Positions 27,354 to 38,570 of a DNA stretch of 64,000 nucleotides are shown in pieces. The notes below the pieces were generated by a model. The model saw only the letters and a program-made list of their open reading frames with translations, was not told the DNA's origin and ran no database searches. The DNA is taken from NCBI RefSeq assembly GCF_000590885.1, contig NZ_JFHN01000069.1, positions 1 through 64,000 on the forward strand. Direction: 5' to 3'. Each line of letters opens with the position of its first letter. Positions within the stretch are counted from its first letter, which is position 1. Made by a program: the position numbers and the translations under genes. The stretch comes from Erwinia mallotivora. GTDB lineage: Bacteria > Pseudomonadota > Gammaproteobacteria > Enterobacterales > Enterobacteriaceae.

Positions 27354-27506
27354 AAATTTCCACGGCAATAATTCCCGGCGATTTTCATACCACAGCGGTG
27401 CTGGCTTCCCTCTTTCTCCCAAATAAAACAGCAGACTACGTTATTTTGGGTTATTTCGGTTGCCGCCCTACCGCGACATCGCATTCACCAGGTTCAGACG
27501 TTTTAA

Positions 27507-28916
27507 TCAGACGCTGTAGTACAGTTCAAACTCAACCGGATGCGGAGTCATACGAACGCGGTCCAGCTCGGATTTACGCAGTTCGATGTAGGCATCGATG
27601 GTATCGTCAGTGAACACACCGCCACGGGTCAGGAACTCGCGGTCTTCGTTCAGCGCGTTCAGTGCTTCTTCCAGTGAACCGGCCACTTTTGGAATCTCAG
27701 CTTCTTCTTCCGGCGGCAGATCGTACAGGTTTTTGTCCATCGCATCGCCTGGATGGATTTTGTTGATGATGCCGTCAAGGCCAGCCATCAGCAGTGCAGA
27801 GAAGCACAGGTAAGGGTTAGCCGCTGGATCCGGGAAGCGAGCTTCGATACGGCGGGCTTTCGGGCTGGCAACCACAGGAATACGAATAGACGCTGAACGG
27901 TTACGGGCAGAGTAAGCCAGCATGACCGGCGCTTCGTAGCCAGGAACCAGACGCTTGTAAGAGTTGGTGGTTGGGTTAGACAGAGCATTAATCGCTTTAG
28001 CATGCTTGATAACGCCGCCGATATAGAACAGCGCCGTTTCTGACAGGCCGCCGTATTTGTCGCCAGAGAACAGGTTGGTGCCGCCTTTGGACAGGGACAT
28101 ATGGCAGTGCATACCTGAACCGTTATCACCAAAAATAGGTTTTGGCATAAAGGTCGCGGTTTTGCCGTAAGCATGGGCAATGTTGTGCACAACATATTTG
28201 TAGATCTGAATTTCGTCTGCTTTTTTGGTCATGGTGTTGAAGCGGGTTGCCACTTCGTTCTGACCTGCTGTCGCCACTTCATGGTGGTGAGCTTCAACGA
28301 CCAGGCCCATCTGCTCCATGGTCAGACACATAGCAGAACGGATGTCCTGTGAAGAGTCGACCGGTGGAACCGGGAAGTAACCGCCTTTCAGACCCGGACG
28401 GTGACCTTTGTTACCGCCTTCGTATTCTTTACCGGTGTTCCAGGCGGCTTCGATATCATCGATAGCAACGTGGGAACCCGACGTGGTTGCGCCAAAGCGA
28501 ACATCATCAAACAGGAAGAATTCTGGCTCTGGTCCAAAAAGAACGGTATCTGCAATGCCGGATGAGCGCAGGAAGTCTTCCGCGCGTTTGGCGATGGAAC
28601 GAGGGTCGCGATCGTAGCCCTGCATAGTGCCTGGCTCAAGGATGTCACAACGAATGATCAGCGTAGGATCTTCGAAGAAAGGATCCAGAACTGCGGTTGT
28701 CGCGTCAGGCATCAGAACCATGTCTGATTCGTTAATCCCTTTCCAGCCACCAATCGAAGAGCCGTCAAACATTTTGCCTTCTTCGAAGAAGTCAGCGTTA
28801 ACCTGATGAGCAGGGATGGTAACGTGCTGCTCTTTACCCTTGGTATCGGTAAAACGCAGGTCAACAAATTTGACTTCATGCTCGTTCATCATCGACAGAA
28901 CGTGTTCAGCGGACAT
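27507..28916 (-). CDS. glnA: Glutamine synthetase, type I
   Basis: 469 residues (same as E. coli). Conserved segments include [17 protein letters not shown], the metal-binding region [28 protein letters not shown], and the adenylylation site NLYDLPPEE near Tyr398. It makes glutamine from glutamate, ammonia and ATP as a dodecamer and is the main ammonia-assimilating enzyme at low nitrogen. Upstream lie a sigma-54 promoter and NtrC sites. It heads the glnALG operon. Confidence 0.99.
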   Translation of the reverse strand: MSAEHVLSMMNEHEVKFVDLRFTDTKGKEQHVTIPAHQVNADFFEEGKMFDGSSIGGWKGINESDMVLMPDATTAVLDPFFEDPTLIIRCDILEPGTMQGYDRDPRSIAKRAEDFLRSSGIADTVLFGPEPEFFLFDDVRFGATTSGSHVAIDDIEAAWNTGKEYEGGNKGHRPGLKGGYFPVPPVDSSQDIRSAMCLTMEQMGLVVEAHHHEVATAGQNEVATRFNTMTKKADEIQIYKYVVHNIAHAYGKTATFMPKPIFGDNGSGMHCHMSLSKGGTNLFSGDKYGGLSETALFYIGGVIKHAKAINALSNPTTNSYKRLVPGYEAPVMLAYSARNRSASIRIPVVASPKARRIEARFPDPAANPYLCFSALLMAGLDGIINKIHPGDAMDKNLYDLPPEEEAEIPKVAGSLEEALNALNEDREFLTRGGVFTDDTIDAYIELRKSELDRVRMTPHPVEFELYYSV

Positions 28917-29063
28917 ACTTAACTCTCCTGGATTTTGTCATTGTCGTCGTGGTCAGATATCTTTACGGCGCATCAGGTTTGTTTTCTGGTGCAGTCATTC
29001 CAAAATAAAGCGTTCTGATCAGCCGGGACCTTCGTGAAACTGGCATTTTTGCTTACAAACATC

Positions 29064-29082
29064 AAAGCGAAATTTATGCCAA
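29064..29082 (-). promoter_or_regulatory. Sigma-54 promoter of glnA (glnAp2)
   Basis: On the minus strand TTGGCATAAATTTCGCTTT has the GG-N10-GC spacing of sigma-54 promoters and closely matches the E. coli glnAp2 sequence. It lies about 150 bases upstream of the glnA start. Confidence 0.88.
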
Positions 29083-29136
29083 CTTTCTAAACCCGCATAA
29101 AAAGCGCTATGATGCGCCCTCTGATGAATCGGAATC

Positions 29137-29232
29137 TGCACCATGATGGAAGTCGCGCACCATGATGGTGCTTATGGTTACTGTCCTTGCGCTTTTATGG
29201 TGCATTTTTAGCGGCAGGTGCAATTGTTGCAC
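29137..29232. promoter_or_regulatory. NtrC enhancer sites upstream of glnA
   Basis: The strongest site is GCACCATGATGGTGC (29157-29171), a perfect palindrome. A half-site TGCACCATGATGG begins at 29137, ATGGTGCA ends at 29204, and GTGCAA-TTG-TTGCAC covers 29218-29232. The strong site is about 80-90 bases upstream of the sigma-54 promoter, as expected for the glnA enhancer. The last site could overlap a sigma-70 promoter. Confidence 0.8.
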
Positions 29233-29350
29233 TGTAAATGGCTAAAAAAGCAACCTGACAGCAATCTTTAATTGATATTTGTGATCCTGTTCAGTCCTTC
29301 GATTAATCCGTGTACAATAGCGCGCTATTTCTAATGCCTGAGGCAAAGCT

Positions 29351-31174
29351 GTGATCGAAAATTTGCGTAACATCGCCATTATTGCCCACGTTGACCACGG
29401 TAAAACTACCCTGGTTGATAAATTGCTACAGCAGTCCGGAACCTTTGACGCCCGCGCTGAAGCAACCGAACGCGTAATGGACTCCAACGATTTGGAGAAA
29501 GAGCGTGGGATTACCATCCTCGCAAAAAACACCGCCATTAAATGGAACGACTACCGCATTAATATCGTGGATACCCCAGGACACGCCGACTTCGGCGGTG
29601 AGGTAGAACGTGTGATGTCAATGGTTGACTCGGTGCTGCTGGTTGTGGATGCAATGGATGGCCCAATGCCGCAAACCCGCTTTGTGACCAAAAAAGCTTT
29701 TGCAAATGGTCTGAAGCCGATCGTGGTTATCAACAAAGTTGACCGGCCTGGTGCCCGCCCTGACTGGGTTGTGGATCAGGTATTCGACCTGTTTGTTAAC
29801 CTGGACGCGACCGACGACCAGCTCGACTTCCCGGTTATTTATGCCTCTGCCCTGAACGGTATCGCGGGTCTTGACCACACCGATATGGCGGAAGACATGA
29901 CCCCGCTGTATGAGGCCATCGTGAAGCACGTTTCTCCGCCACAGGTTGAGATGGCTGCGCCTTTCCAGATGCAGATTTCACAGCTGGACTATAACAACTA
30001 TGTTGGTGTTATCGGTATCGGCCGCATCAAGCGTGGCAAAGTGAAGCCAAACCAGCAGGTGACCATCGTCGATAGCGAAGGCAAAACCCGTAACGGTAAA
30101 GTTGGCAAAGTGCTGACCCACCTCGGGCTGGAGCGTATTGATGCAACAGAAGCCGAAGCAGGCGACATCATCGCCATTACCGGTCTGGGCGAGCTGAACA
30201 TCTCTGATACCATCTGTGATCCACAGAATGTGCAGGCGCTACCAGCACTGAGCGTTGATGAACCAACGGTAACCATGTTCTTCAACGTCAACACCTCACC
30301 TTTCTGCGGTAAAGAAGGTAAGTTCGTGACCTCACGTCAGATCCTTGACCGTCTGAACAAAGAGCTGGTGCACAACGTGGCGCTGCGTGTGGAAGAAACG
30401 GCTGATGCCGATGCCTTCCGCGTTTCAGGTCGTGGTGAACTGCACCTGTCGGTACTGATCGAAAACATGCGCCGCGAAGGTTTCGAACTGGCGGTATCCC
30501 GTCCGAAAGTTATCTTCCGTGAATTCGAAGGCCGCAAACAGGAGCCATTCGAAAACGTGACGCTGGATATTGAAGAACAGCATCAGGGTGCAGTGATGCA
30601 GGCGATGGGTGAACGCAAAGCCGACATGAAAAACATGGACCCGGATGGTAAAGGTCGTGTGCGTCTTGACTACGTGGTGCCAAGCCGCGGCCTGATTGGC
30701 TTCCGTAACGAATTCATGACCATGACTTCTGGTACCGGGCTGCTCTACTCCACCTTCAGCCACTACGATGATGTTCGTCCGGGTGAAGTGGGCCAGCGTC
30801 AGAATGGCGTGTTGATCTCAAACGGCCAGGGTAAAGCGGTGGCATTTGCGCTGTTTGGCCTTCAGGATCGCGGCAAACTGTTCCTTGGTCACGGCGCGGA
30901 AGTGTATGAAGGCCAGATTATCGGTATTCACAGCCGTTCTAACGACCTGACGGTAAACTGCCTGACCGGTAAGAAACTGACCAACATGCGTGCTTCTGGT
31001 ACCGATGAGGCGACAACGCTGGTACCAGCCATCAAGATGACGCTTGAGCAGGCGATTGAGTTTATCGATGATGACGAACTGGTAGAAGTTACGCCGCTTT
31101 CTGTCCGTATTCGTAAACGTCACCTGACCGAAAACGATCGTAAACGCGCCATGCGCGGTAGCAAAGACGTTTAA
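29351..31174 (+). CDS. typA: Ribosome-dependent translational GTPase TypA/BipA
   Basis: 607 residues (E. coli 607). The GTPase domain has AHVDHGKTT (G1), [12 protein letters not shown] (G3) and NKVDRPGA (G4), followed by EF-G-like domains and the TypA-specific C-terminal region. It works in 50S assembly, particularly at low temperature and under stress. A GTG start at 29351 gives the conserved [19 protein letters not shown]. Divergent from glnA as in E. coli. Confidence 0.98.
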   Translation: MIENLRNIAIIAHVDHGKTTLVDKLLQQSGTFDARAEATERVMDSNDLEKERGITILAKNTAIKWNDYRINIVDTPGHADFGGEVERVMSMVDSVLLVVDAMDGPMPQTRFVTKKAFANGLKPIVVINKVDRPGARPDWVVDQVFDLFVNLDATDDQLDFPVIYASALNGIAGLDHTDMAEDMTPLYEAIVKHVSPPQVEMAAPFQMQISQLDYNNYVGVIGIGRIKRGKVKPNQQVTIVDSEGKTRNGKVGKVLTHLGLERIDATEAEAGDIIAITGLGELNISDTICDPQNVQALPALSVDEPTVTMFFNVNTSPFCGKEGKFVTSRQILDRLNKELVHNVALRVEETADADAFRVSGRGELHLSVLIENMRREGFELAVSRPKVIFREFEGRKQEPFENVTLDIEEQHQGAVMQAMGERKADMKNMDPDGKGRVRLDYVVPSRGLIGFRNEFMTMTSGTGLLYSTFSHYDDVRPGEVGQRQNGVLISNGQGKAVAFALFGLQDRGKLFLGHGAEVYEGQIIGIHSRSNDLTVNCLTGKKLTNMRASGTDEATTLVPAIKMTLEQAIEFIDDDELVEVTPLSVRIRKRHLTENDRKRAMRGSKDV

Positions 31175-31194
31175 TCTGACGTTGTTGCTGATAA

Positions 31195-31228
31195 ACAGGG
31201 CCGGAGATTTCCGGCCCTGTTTTTTTTC
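31195..31228 (+). terminator. typA terminator
   Basis: ACAGGGCCGGA, loop GATT, TCCGGCCCTGT (11-bp perfect stem) is followed by at least seven T residues, 20 bases after the typA stop. Confidence 0.95.
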
Positions 31229-31326
31229 CTCTCTGAATCTGTCTTCCAGTTTTCAAATTCGCCACCTGTTCAGGCTTCCATTTTACCGCTAGAGTGAATA
31301 GCTCACCGGAACAAAAGGAGATGGCC

Positions 31327-31923
31327 ATGCTGTATATCTTTGATTTAGGTAACGTCATTGTTGATATTGACTTCAACCGGGTGCTGGGCGTCTGGAGCGA
31401 TCTGGGGCGCGTGCCGTTAGCGACGCTGCAAAACCATTTCACTCTGGGGGAGAATATTCATCGCCATGAGCGTGGAGAAGTGAGCGATGAAGCCTTCGCA
31501 GAGCAGATTTGCGAAGAGCTGGGCCTGGCGCTGAGTTTTGAACAGTTTACCGCTGGCTGGCAGGCTATATTCGTTGGTGTTCGCCCGGAAGTCTTACAGA
31601 TAATGCAAGCGCTGCGCGACAAAGGTGAAAGGGTGGTTATTCTCTCCAATACTAACCGTCTGCACTGTAGTTTCTGGCCTGGTGAATACCCGGAAGTCCA
31701 GAGCGCTGTGGATAAACTTTACCTTTCACAGGATATGGGCATGCGTAAGCCCGAAGCCCGCATTTACCAGCAGGTGCTTGATGAAGAAGGTTTCAGCGCC
31801 TCTCAGACCATTTTCTTTGACGACAATCTGGAAAATATCGAGGGAGCACGGGCGCTTGGCATCCAGAGTATTCACGTTACGGATGCCAGTATCATCCCGG
31901 CGTTTTTTGCTGATAAGTCGTGA
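31327..31923 (+). CDS. yihX: Alpha-D-glucose-1-phosphate phosphatase YihX (HAD family)
   Basis: 198 residues (E. coli 199) of the HAD superfamily: motif [11 protein letters not shown], motif II SNTN, and motif [14 protein letters not shown] with a conserved [10 protein letters not shown]. In E. coli it dephosphorylates glucose-1-phosphate. The ATG at 31327 is chosen because AAGGAG ends six bases before it; an ATG at 31321 would sit directly on that site. E. coli has the yih sulfoquinovose cluster between typA and yihX; here they are adjacent. Confidence 0.95.
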   Translation: MLYIFDLGNVIVDIDFNRVLGVWSDLGRVPLATLQNHFTLGENIHRHERGEVSDEAFAEQICEELGLALSFEQFTAGWQAIFVGVRPEVLQIMQALRDKGERVVILSNTNRLHCSFWPGEYPEVQSAVDKLYLSQDMGMRKPEARIYQQVLDEEGFSASQTIFFDDNLENIEGARALGIQSIHVTDASIIPAFFADKS

Positions 31924-32789
31924 TGTTTCGTCATCGTTACGCCAGTCAGCACCGCCTGCGGGCATTCTGGTCCTGGATCAGGTTGCTCTGGCAGCGCATT
32001 AATGAAGATGCCATGACCACGCTGGCAGGCAATCTGGCCTATGTTTCCCTGCTGTCGCTGGTGCCGCTGGTGGCCGTGGTATTTGCGCTGTTTGCTGCTT
32101 TCCCGGCATTTGCCACGGTCAGCGGGCAACTGAAAACCTTTATCTTCAGCAATTTTGTTCCGGCATCGGGCACGGCAATTCAGCAGTATCTCGAGCAGTT
32201 TGTGGCTAACGTTAATAAGATGACGGCGGTAGGAGCCTGCGGCCTGGTAGTGACGTCATTGCTGCTGATGTATTCCATTGATACCGCGCTGAATACCATC
32301 TGGCGCAGTCAACGTAAACGCCCGCTGGTCTACTCCTTTGCCGTTTACTGGATGATCCTGACTCTGGGGCCATTGCTGGCTGGTGCCAGCCTGGCTATCA
32401 GCTCCTACCTGCTGTCACTGCGTTGGGCCTCAGTCAGTGGCGTCAGCTGGCTGATTGATTATGGGCTACGAATTTTTCCTCTGTTACTCTCCTGGCTGGC
32501 ATTCTGGCTGCTTTACAGTATTGTTCCCACTCGTCAGGTGGCTGGACGGGATGCGCTGGTCGGCGCGCTGGTTGCCGGATTATTGTTTGAGCTGGGGAAA
32601 AAAGCCTTTGCCCTCTATGTGACCATGTTCCCGTCATATCAGCTGATTTATGGTGTGCTGGCGGTTATCCCTATCCTGTTCCTGTGGATTTACTGGACCT
32701 GGTGTATTGTTTTGCTGGGTGCAGAGATTACCGCCTCCCTGGGGGACCACCGCCTGACACAACAAAATAAAGAAGACGAGGGGTCATGA
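31923..32789 (+). CDS. yihY: YihY family inner membrane protein
   Basis: A 288-residue membrane protein with about six transmembrane segments and the family signature [20 protein letters not shown] plus [20 protein letters not shown]. It was once annotated as ribonuclease BN, an assignment later shown to be wrong; its function is unknown. The ATG at 31923 overlaps the yihX stop (TGATG), giving translational coupling; a GTG at 31920 is also possible. It overlaps dtd by four bases downstream. Confidence 0.93.
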   Translation: MFRHRYASQHRLRAFWSWIRLLWQRINEDAMTTLAGNLAYVSLLSLVPLVAVVFALFAAFPAFATVSGQLKTFIFSNFVPASGTAIQQYLEQFVANVNKMTAVGACGLVVTSLLLMYSIDTALNTIWRSQRKRPLVYSFAVYWMILTLGPLLAGASLAISSYLLSLRWASVSGVSWLIDYGLRIFPLLLSWLAFWLLYSIVPTRQVAGRDALVGALVAGLLFELGKKAFALYVTMFPSYQLIYGVLAVIPILFLWIYWTWCIVLLGAEITASLGDHRLTQQNKEDEGS

Positions 32790-33223
32790 TTGCTTTAATT
32801 CAACGTGCGCTCAGCGCCAGCGTTAAGGTTGGCGGAGAAACCATCAGCGAAATCGGGCCGGGGTTGCTTATCTTACTGGGTGTGGAAAAAGGTGATGATC
32901 AGCAGAAAGCGCAGCGGCTGTGTGAGCGTGTGCTGGGTTACCGCATTTTCAGTGACGCTGACGGAAAAATGAATCTGAATGTCCGGCAGGCAGAAGGCAG
33001 CCTGCTGGTTGTGTCACAATTTACGCTGGCGGCCGACACCCAAAAGGGTCTGCGTCCCGGTTTTTCTCGCGGCGCAGAACCTGCGGACGCTGAGCGGTTG
33101 TATAACTATTTTGTGGAATGTTGCCGTGAAAAGGCGGTGACCACCCGGACCGGGCGCTTCGCCGCCGATATGCAGGTCGCACTGGTCAATGATGGCCCGG
33201 TCACCTTCTGGCTCCAGGTGTAA
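32786..33223 (+). CDS. dtd: D-aminoacyl-tRNA deacylase
   Basis: 145 residues (E. coli 145). Family motifs [20 protein letters not shown] and [11 protein letters not shown] (the Gly-cisPro motif near the C-terminus) are intact. It hydrolyses D-amino acids from mischarged tRNAs, and also glycine from tRNA-Ala. The start overlaps the yihY stop (ATGA), so yihX-yihY-dtd-fabY are one unit as in E. coli. Confidence 0.97.
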   Translation: MIALIQRALSASVKVGGETISEIGPGLLILLGVEKGDDQQKAQRLCERVLGYRIFSDADGKMNLNVRQAEGSLLVVSQFTLAADTQKGLRPGFSRGAEPADAERLYNYFVECCREKAVTTRTGRFAADMQVALVNDGPVTFWLQV

Positions 33224-33277
33224 GCCAGCGGGTTGAACGGCACGGAAGCGAACCAGACTGAAAGAGAGAACCATTTT

Positions 33278-34216
33278 ATGTATCACCTTCGGGTTCCTGA
33301 AACAGCGGAAGAGCTGGATACTTACTATCAGTTTCGCTGGGAAATGCTACGTAAGCCTCTTCATCAGCCAATGGGCTCTGAACGGGATGCGTGGGATGCG
33401 CTGGCTCATCATCAAATGGTGGTGGATGAAAGTGGCGCTCCGGTCGCTGTAGGGCGACTTTACATTAATGCCGACAATGAGGCGGCAATCCGTTTTCTGG
33501 CCGTGCACCCCTCAGTTCAGGGAAAAGGCCTGGGGACGCTGGTGGCGATGACGCTGGAGTCTGTAGCGCGTCAGGAAGGGGTTAAACGCGTGGTTTGTAG
33601 CGCCCGGGAAGATGCGGTCGAGTTCTTTGCCAAGTTGGGTTATGTCAACGAGGGTGAGGTTACCGCGCCGCAAACCACGCCGGTACGCCATTTCTTGATG
33701 GTAAAGCCGGTTATTACCCTGGATGACATATTGCATCGTGCCGACTGGTGCGGTCAGTTGCAGCAGGCCTGGTACGAGAATATCCCTCTCAGTGAGAAAA
33801 TGGGGGTGCGCATCCAGCAGTATACCGGGCAGAAATTCATTACCACTATGCCAGAAACCGGCAATCAGAATCCGCACCATACCCTGTTTGCCGGCAGCCT
33901 GTTTTCACTGGCCACGCTGACGGGCTGGGGGCTTATCTGGCTGCTGTTGCGCGAGCGGCATCTGGGCGGCACGATTATTCTGGCGGATGCACATATCCGT
34001 TACAGCCATTCGATCAGCGGCAGGCCGGGCGCAATAGCCGATCTTGGTTCCCTGAGCGGTGATTTGGACAGGCTGGCGCGTGGTCGTAAGGCACGGGTGC
34101 AGTTGGAAGTCGAACTGCACGGTAATGATACCTGTGGGGCGGTGTTTAAGGGGGTATATCTGGTCCTGCCCGCCGACCCGGATGGCCCGCTGGAGCAGGG
34201 CGGATCCGGCGACTGA
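33278..34216 (+). CDS. fabY: Fatty acid biosynthesis protein FabY (YiiD)
   Basis: 312 residues (E. coli YiiD 329). The N-terminal half is a GNAT acetyltransferase domain ([30 protein letters not shown]-like region); the C-terminal half is a hot-dog thioesterase-like YiiD_C domain ([20 protein letters not shown]). In E. coli this protein supports initiation of fatty acid synthesis as an acetyl-ACP synthase. The ATG at 33278 gives the conserved [14 protein letters not shown]; the frame upstream to 33233 has no similarity. Confidence 0.92.
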   Translation: MYHLRVPETAEELDTYYQFRWEMLRKPLHQPMGSERDAWDALAHHQMVVDESGAPVAVGRLYINADNEAAIRFLAVHPSVQGKGLGTLVAMTLESVARQEGVKRVVCSAREDAVEFFAKLGYVNEGEVTAPQTTPVRHFLMVKPVITLDDILHRADWCGQLQQAWYENIPLSEKMGVRIQQYTGQKFITTMPETGNQNPHHTLFAGSLFSLATLTGWGLIWLLLRERHLGGTIILADAHIRYSHSISGRPGAIADLGSLSGDLDRLARGRKARVQLEVELHGNDTCGAVFKGVYLVLPADPDGPLEQGGSGD

Positions 34217-34230
34217 GGAGAGGCGCTGGA

Positions 34231-35103
34231 TCAGCGCCCTTTCTTTTTACGGCCCGGCTGGGTGAAGCGCTTGCGGGAAGCGCTGTTGCCAGCCGTTTTC
34301 TCACTGGTTTTCGGTCCGCCGTTGGTGGGTTTTTTTGCTGCTGTCGGTTTGGGTTTTGCTTTTTTGGCCGCGGGTTCTTCAGAGGATGAGTTTTCCAGCA
34401 GTTTAAACAGTTCAATCAGCTCATCGTCGGTCAGGTCACGCCATTCACCCAGCGGCAGCCCCTTCAGATTGACGTTCATAATCCGTGTGCGTTCGAGCCG
34501 GGTCACTTCATAGCCAAAATGCTTACACATGCGGCGGATTTGCCGGTTCAGCCCCTGAACCAGGGTGATACGAAAGACATTCGGTGCTTCTTTTTTAACC
34601 TTACACTTTTTGGTAACCGTACCCAGCATCGGTACACCCGCACCCATACCGGCAATGAACTCATCGGTAATCAGCTTGTTGACCGTAACCACGTACTCTT
34701 TTTCATGGTTATTTCCGGCCCGCAGGATCTTATTCACTAAATCGCCGTGATTAGTCAGAAAAATCAGACCCTGGGAATCCTTATCCAGCCGACCAATGGG
34801 GAACACGCGCTTGCTGTGGTTAACAAAATCGCTGATATTGTCCCGCTCACCCTCTTCCATGGTGGTAATAATGCCCACCGGCTTATTCAGGGCAATCAGC
34901 ACTAAATCCTCTTCATCGCGTGGTTCAATTAGCTGACCATTTACTTTCACCACGTCGCCGATATGCACCTGATCACCGACCGAGGCTCGCTTACCGTTAA
35001 TGAAAACGTTGCCCTGTTCGATATACCGGTCAGCATCGCGGCGGGAACATATCCCGCTCTCGCTAATGTATTTATTGAGGCGTGTTGAAGAGTTGATCTG
35101 CAT
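34231..35103 (-). CDS. rluF: 23S rRNA pseudouridine(2604) synthase RluF
   Basis: 290 residues (E. coli 290). An N-terminal S4 RNA-binding domain ([20 protein letters not shown]) precedes the RsuA/RluB-type synthase domain with the catalytic aspartate in [18 protein letters not shown]. The C-terminal 50 residues are basic low-complexity sequence ending RKKKGR, as in E. coli RluF. It is convergent with fabY, only 14 bases apart; in E. coli rluF lies elsewhere on the chromosome. Confidence 0.96.
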   Translation of the reverse strand: MQINSSTRLNKYISESGICSRRDADRYIEQGNVFINGKRASVGDQVHIGDVVKVNGQLIEPRDEEDLVLIALNKPVGIITTMEEGERDNISDFVNHSKRVFPIGRLDKDSQGLIFLTNHGDLVNKILRAGNNHEKEYVVTVNKLITDEFIAGMGAGVPMLGTVTKKCKVKKEAPNVFRITLVQGLNRQIRRMCKHFGYEVTRLERTRIMNVNLKGLPLGEWRDLTDDELIELFKLLENSSSEEPAAKKAKPKPTAAKKPTNGGPKTSEKTAGNSASRKRFTQPGRKKKGR

Positions 35104-35141
35104 GGCTATTCCGCAAATAGGCGGATGATACCTTTAAACGA

Positions 35142-36824
35142 TCATTGCGCGCCAGCCACCTGACCACCAATCATGGTCTGCTGAACGGTTTTATCGCCAG
35201 CCGTGGCGGAGAGGGTGCCATTGACCGATGGCTTTAACGGCGCACCGTTTGCCAGACTTCCCTGAATTTTCAGCTGCACGTTACCCTTCCCCTCCAGTGG
35301 CAACGTCGGCCATCCCCAGTCGTGCAACAGATTGACCGGCACTTCACGACCGTTAAGTGTTAAGGAGAGGGCACGCTGTGGCTGTTGAGAGAGTGTCGCC
35401 AGACTTTCCAGCATTCCGTCGTGGGTGAAGGCGCTCATTTCCGTAACGTTGATATTGCTGTCAGTGGCGTTGAGGCTGATGGACGGATGGCGCACATCGA
35501 CGCGGTTGAAGGTTGCCTCTGCGGCGTTGAGACTCAGATTACCTGACCAGATGCCCCACTGATGATTACGCGCCATCAGCAGGTTGCTGCCGTTGCCCTC
35601 CAGCGAGGTGAGCTGGAAGGGAAAATCCGGATTGATATCGATAATCAGATTACGGTTTGCCGCAAATTTCGTTACCTGCACACTCTCCAGCCATTGCGGC
35701 AGAGTAGCCATCCAGTGCTCACGCCAGTTTTCTGGCAATGTGTACTCCAGTCCGGCCACGGCCAGTTCATCGAGCGTGAGCTTGTTATCACTGCGCGTCC
35801 AGTGCCCGGATGTCCGGATTAAGCCGTTCACCCAACGTGAACTGAACTGGTTAAGCGCAACGCCTTCAGGAGAAAAAGTCAGATTAACGATAGGATCGTT
35901 CAGTTGCAGGCTGCCATTAACAAAGGTGCTGGCATTCATCGACAGCGATCCCTCTTTGCTTTCCCATTTCCCTTCGCGGACGGTGATATTTTTTAACGCC
36001 AGATCGAGGTCGGTTATCGCCCAGTCTCTTCCTTCGAGACGGGCATCGGTCACCTCAATGCGATCAAAATGAGCCTCTGGCAACGAGAGCAAGGGAGCGA
36101 GGAAATCAGCAAGTGACTGCTCACTTTGAAGACGAATACTGTTTAATCGCAGACCAGACACCTGCCAGTGCCCCTCAGCATCACGCTGTGCACTGGCGGT
36201 AACTGACCCCAGCGCCACATCGGCACCCAGATTGCTAATCAGCAGTTGATTATGACTGAGCTTCCCCTGCAACAGGACGTTGGTTGCCGCAATGTCTTTT
36301 ACCTTCAGCGATCCGGCACTCATCTGGAAACTGGCATCCTTACCCATAAAATCACCCGGCTGTGGTCGCCACGGCAGAATACCGCCGTCAACCCGTTGAG
36401 CGCTGAACGGTAATTTGCTTTCAGGGCTGTTAACAGCCATCTGATTCAGTTGCAGACGATCGGCAGAGAGAGGAAGAGGGTGGCTGTGGTCACTGGTATT
36501 AAGGATGCCGTTTTCCAGCCAGATACTGGAAAAATGCAGCGGTTCAGAAAACTGAAGGCTGCTGAGGCCCAGATCGACCTTCTTCGCCACCAACTGAGCA
36601 GGCTCCGTTTTAAGGCCGAAAACGACATCATCCAGAATAACGTGGCCCGGATCTGAAAAGTTATGTTCCAGTTTTGAGAACGCGAGCTGGTAACGGCTGT
36701 GCTGACTGACGGTGCGGCCTAGCCAGCTGTCTCCCCACTGAGTTTGCAACAGCAGGTATATCGCAATCAGTGTCAGTAGCAACACCAGCGCGATGGTCAG
36801 CAAAACTTTTCCGATAAATTTCAT
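35142..36824 (-). CDS. yicH: AsmA family protein YicH
   Basis: 560 residues (E. coli YicH 569). One N-terminal membrane anchor (VLLTIALVLLLTLIAIYLLL, residues 7-26) is followed by a long periplasmic beta-rich AsmA-type repeat region. AsmA-like proteins are thought to take part in lipid transport between the membranes; the specific role of YicH is not settled. It precedes rluF by 38 bases and follows xanP, the latter order matching E. coli yicH-xanP. Confidence 0.93.
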   Translation of the reverse strand: MKFIGKVLLTIALVLLLTLIAIYLLLQTQWGDSWLGRTVSQHSRYQLAFSKLEHNFSDPGHVILDDVVFGLKTEPAQLVAKKVDLGLSSLQFSEPLHFSSIWLENGILNTSDHSHPLPLSADRLQLNQMAVNSPESKLPFSAQRVDGGILPWRPQPGDFMGKDASFQMSAGSLKVKDIAATNVLLQGKLSHNQLLISNLGADVALGSVTASAQRDAEGHWQVSGLRLNSIRLQSEQSLADFLAPLLSLPEAHFDRIEVTDARLEGRDWAITDLDLALKNITVREGKWESKEGSLSMNASTFVNGSLQLNDPIVNLTFSPEGVALNQFSSRWVNGLIRTSGHWTRSDNKLTLDELAVAGLEYTLPENWREHWMATLPQWLESVQVTKFAANRNLIIDINPDFPFQLTSLEGNGSNLLMARNHQWGIWSGNLSLNAAEATFNRVDVRHPSISLNATDSNINVTEMSAFTHDGMLESLATLSQQPQRALSLTLNGREVPVNLLHDWGWPTLPLEGKGNVQLKIQGSLANGAPLKPSVNGTLSATAGDKTVQQTMIGGQVAGAQ

Positions 36825-36943
36825 TGCATCCGTCCCTTAGCATGTTCAGCGAAGGACTGTTATGCCTGATTTGTCATTGAAGCTCAACCGGCAGATGACG
36901 ACGGCAGCCCACAGATTAACCGCCGTCATTGTCACAGAAGAGA

Positions 36944-38332
36944 TTATTTCTCTTCCGGGAAGACCAGATTAAGAATGATCGCAGTAATCCCGCCTGCCGC
37001 GATGCCGGAAGAAAGCAGCGTCTTCAGCCATTCAGGCGCAAATTGCAGGATCAGCGGTTGCTGTGAAACACCGAGGCCCACGGCCAGTGACAGAGCAATA
37101 ATCATTACTGCCCGGCGGTTCAATGGCTCGCGCGACACGATGCGCACACCTGAGGCAGCGATGGTGCCGAACATGACGATAGTGGCACCGCCCAGCACCG
37201 GCTCTGGAATATGCTGCACAAAACCGCTTACTGCCGGAAACAGCCCCAGAACAATCAGCATCAGCGCGACAACAAAGCCAACGTAGCGACTGGCTACGCC
37301 GGTCAGTTGAATGACGCCGTTGTTCTGACCAAAGCATGAGTTAGGGAAGGTGTTAAACAGCGCGGAGACACAGGAATTAAGACCATTAGCCAGCACGCCG
37401 CCTTTTAGTCGCCTCATATACAGCGGGCCACTCACCGGCTGCTCAGAGACATCGGACGTGGCGGTAATGTCGCCGATGGTTTCCAGAGAGGTGACCATAA
37501 AAACCAGCATAAGCGGGATCAGCAGATTCCAGTCAATACTCAAGCCGTAGTGAAACGGCACGGGCACCGCAATCAGCGACTGGTCAGATGGCGTGGTATT
37601 TTCCGGCAGCATCCCCATCAGCCAGGCCAGTAAATAGCCGACCGCCATGGCAATCACCAGTGAGGCCACGCGCAGATAAGGATTTTTCTGGCGGTTGAGC
37701 AGGATAATCACCAACAACACAGCGCCTGCCAGCAACAGATTTTTGGGGGCGCCGAAGGTGTGATTGCTCATCGCAGCAAAACCTCCACCAATGGAAGTCA
37801 GGCCAACCTGAATCAGCGAAAGGCCAATAATCATCACCACAATGCCCGAAACCAGTGGTGTAATGACGCGGCGGGCCAGGTGCAGAAAACGGGATAGCAG
37901 CATCTCGGTACAGGAAGCCAGCATCAGCGTACCAAAGAGTGCGGACATCATCGTCTGTAGATCGGCTCCGCCATTCTTCAGGGCCATTCCTCCCATAATC
38001 AACGGCGTCACAAAGTTGAAGCTGGTGCCCTGAATCGATAATAAGCCGGAGCCGACGGGTCCCCAGGTCTTAATCTGTAAAACGGAAGCCAGTCCTGAAG
38101 CAAACAGCGACATGCTGATGATGTGCTGAGTATCCTGGGCAGGTAGCCCCAGCGCCTGACAGATAAGCAGTGCCGGAGTGATAACGGCGACAAACATAGC
38201 CAGTAAATGCTGACAGGCAGCAAATAAAGTTTGCGGCAAAGGCGGTCTGTCTTCCAGTTGGTAAATCAGCTCACTTTTTTTAACTGAAACAACAGATGGT
38301 GGGATATCAGCTTCAGGGGTGTTGATCGACAT
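36944..38332 (-). CDS. xanP: Xanthine permease XanP
   Basis: 462 residues from the ATG at 38332 (MSINTPEAD); an ATG two codons earlier is possible. It is a nucleobase-ascorbate transporter with about 14 membrane segments. The family signature is [17 protein letters not shown], with [20 protein letters not shown] and [20 protein letters not shown] core close to E. coli XanP (463 residues). It imports xanthine with protons. Upstream in E. coli lie gltS and recG; here a glycosyltransferase operon is in place of gltS. Confidence 0.94.
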   Translation of the reverse strand: MSINTPEADIPPSVVSVKKSELIYQLEDRPPLPQTLFAACQHLLAMFVAVITPALLICQALGLPAQDTQHIISMSLFASGLASVLQIKTWGPVGSGLLSIQGTSFNFVTPLIMGGMALKNGGADLQTMMSALFGTLMLASCTEMLLSRFLHLARRVITPLVSGIVVMIIGLSLIQVGLTSIGGGFAAMSNHTFGAPKNLLLAGAVLLVIILLNRQKNPYLRVASLVIAMAVGYLLAWLMGMLPENTTPSDQSLIAVPVPFHYGLSIDWNLLIPLMLVFMVTSLETIGDITATSDVSEQPVSGPLYMRRLKGGVLANGLNSCVSALFNTFPNSCFGQNNGVIQLTGVASRYVGFVVALMLIVLGLFPAVSGFVQHIPEPVLGGATIVMFGTIAASGVRIVSREPLNRRAVMIIALSLAVGLGVSQQPLILQFAPEWLKTLLSSGIAAGGITAIILNLVFPEEK

Positions 38333-38570
38333 TCGCACTGTTCTCTGATGAACAAAGAAACGATTTTAATGGTGTGCAAAGTAAAAGCAAACGATTGCTG
38401 TGACATATGTCTCATTAAGTCTGGTCTGAGGGTGATGCGGGGCGAAGTACAATGCCAGCGAGGTAACAGACAGCGGTAACCTCGCTGCATTCGCATTGAA
38501 AGCAACGTAAAACAGTGTCGGTATTATTTTTTCACAAAGCGGGATGCGGTATTGAAGGCAGCTTTACAGC

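Larger units (their letters stand above)
28917..29350. other. Divergent glnA-typA regulatory region
   Basis: A 434-base region between divergent glnA and typA. It holds the glnA sigma-54 promoter (29064-29082), an array of NtrC sites (29137-29232) and, close to typA, a -10-like TACAAT around 29312-29317. No gene is seen in it. Confidence 0.85.
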
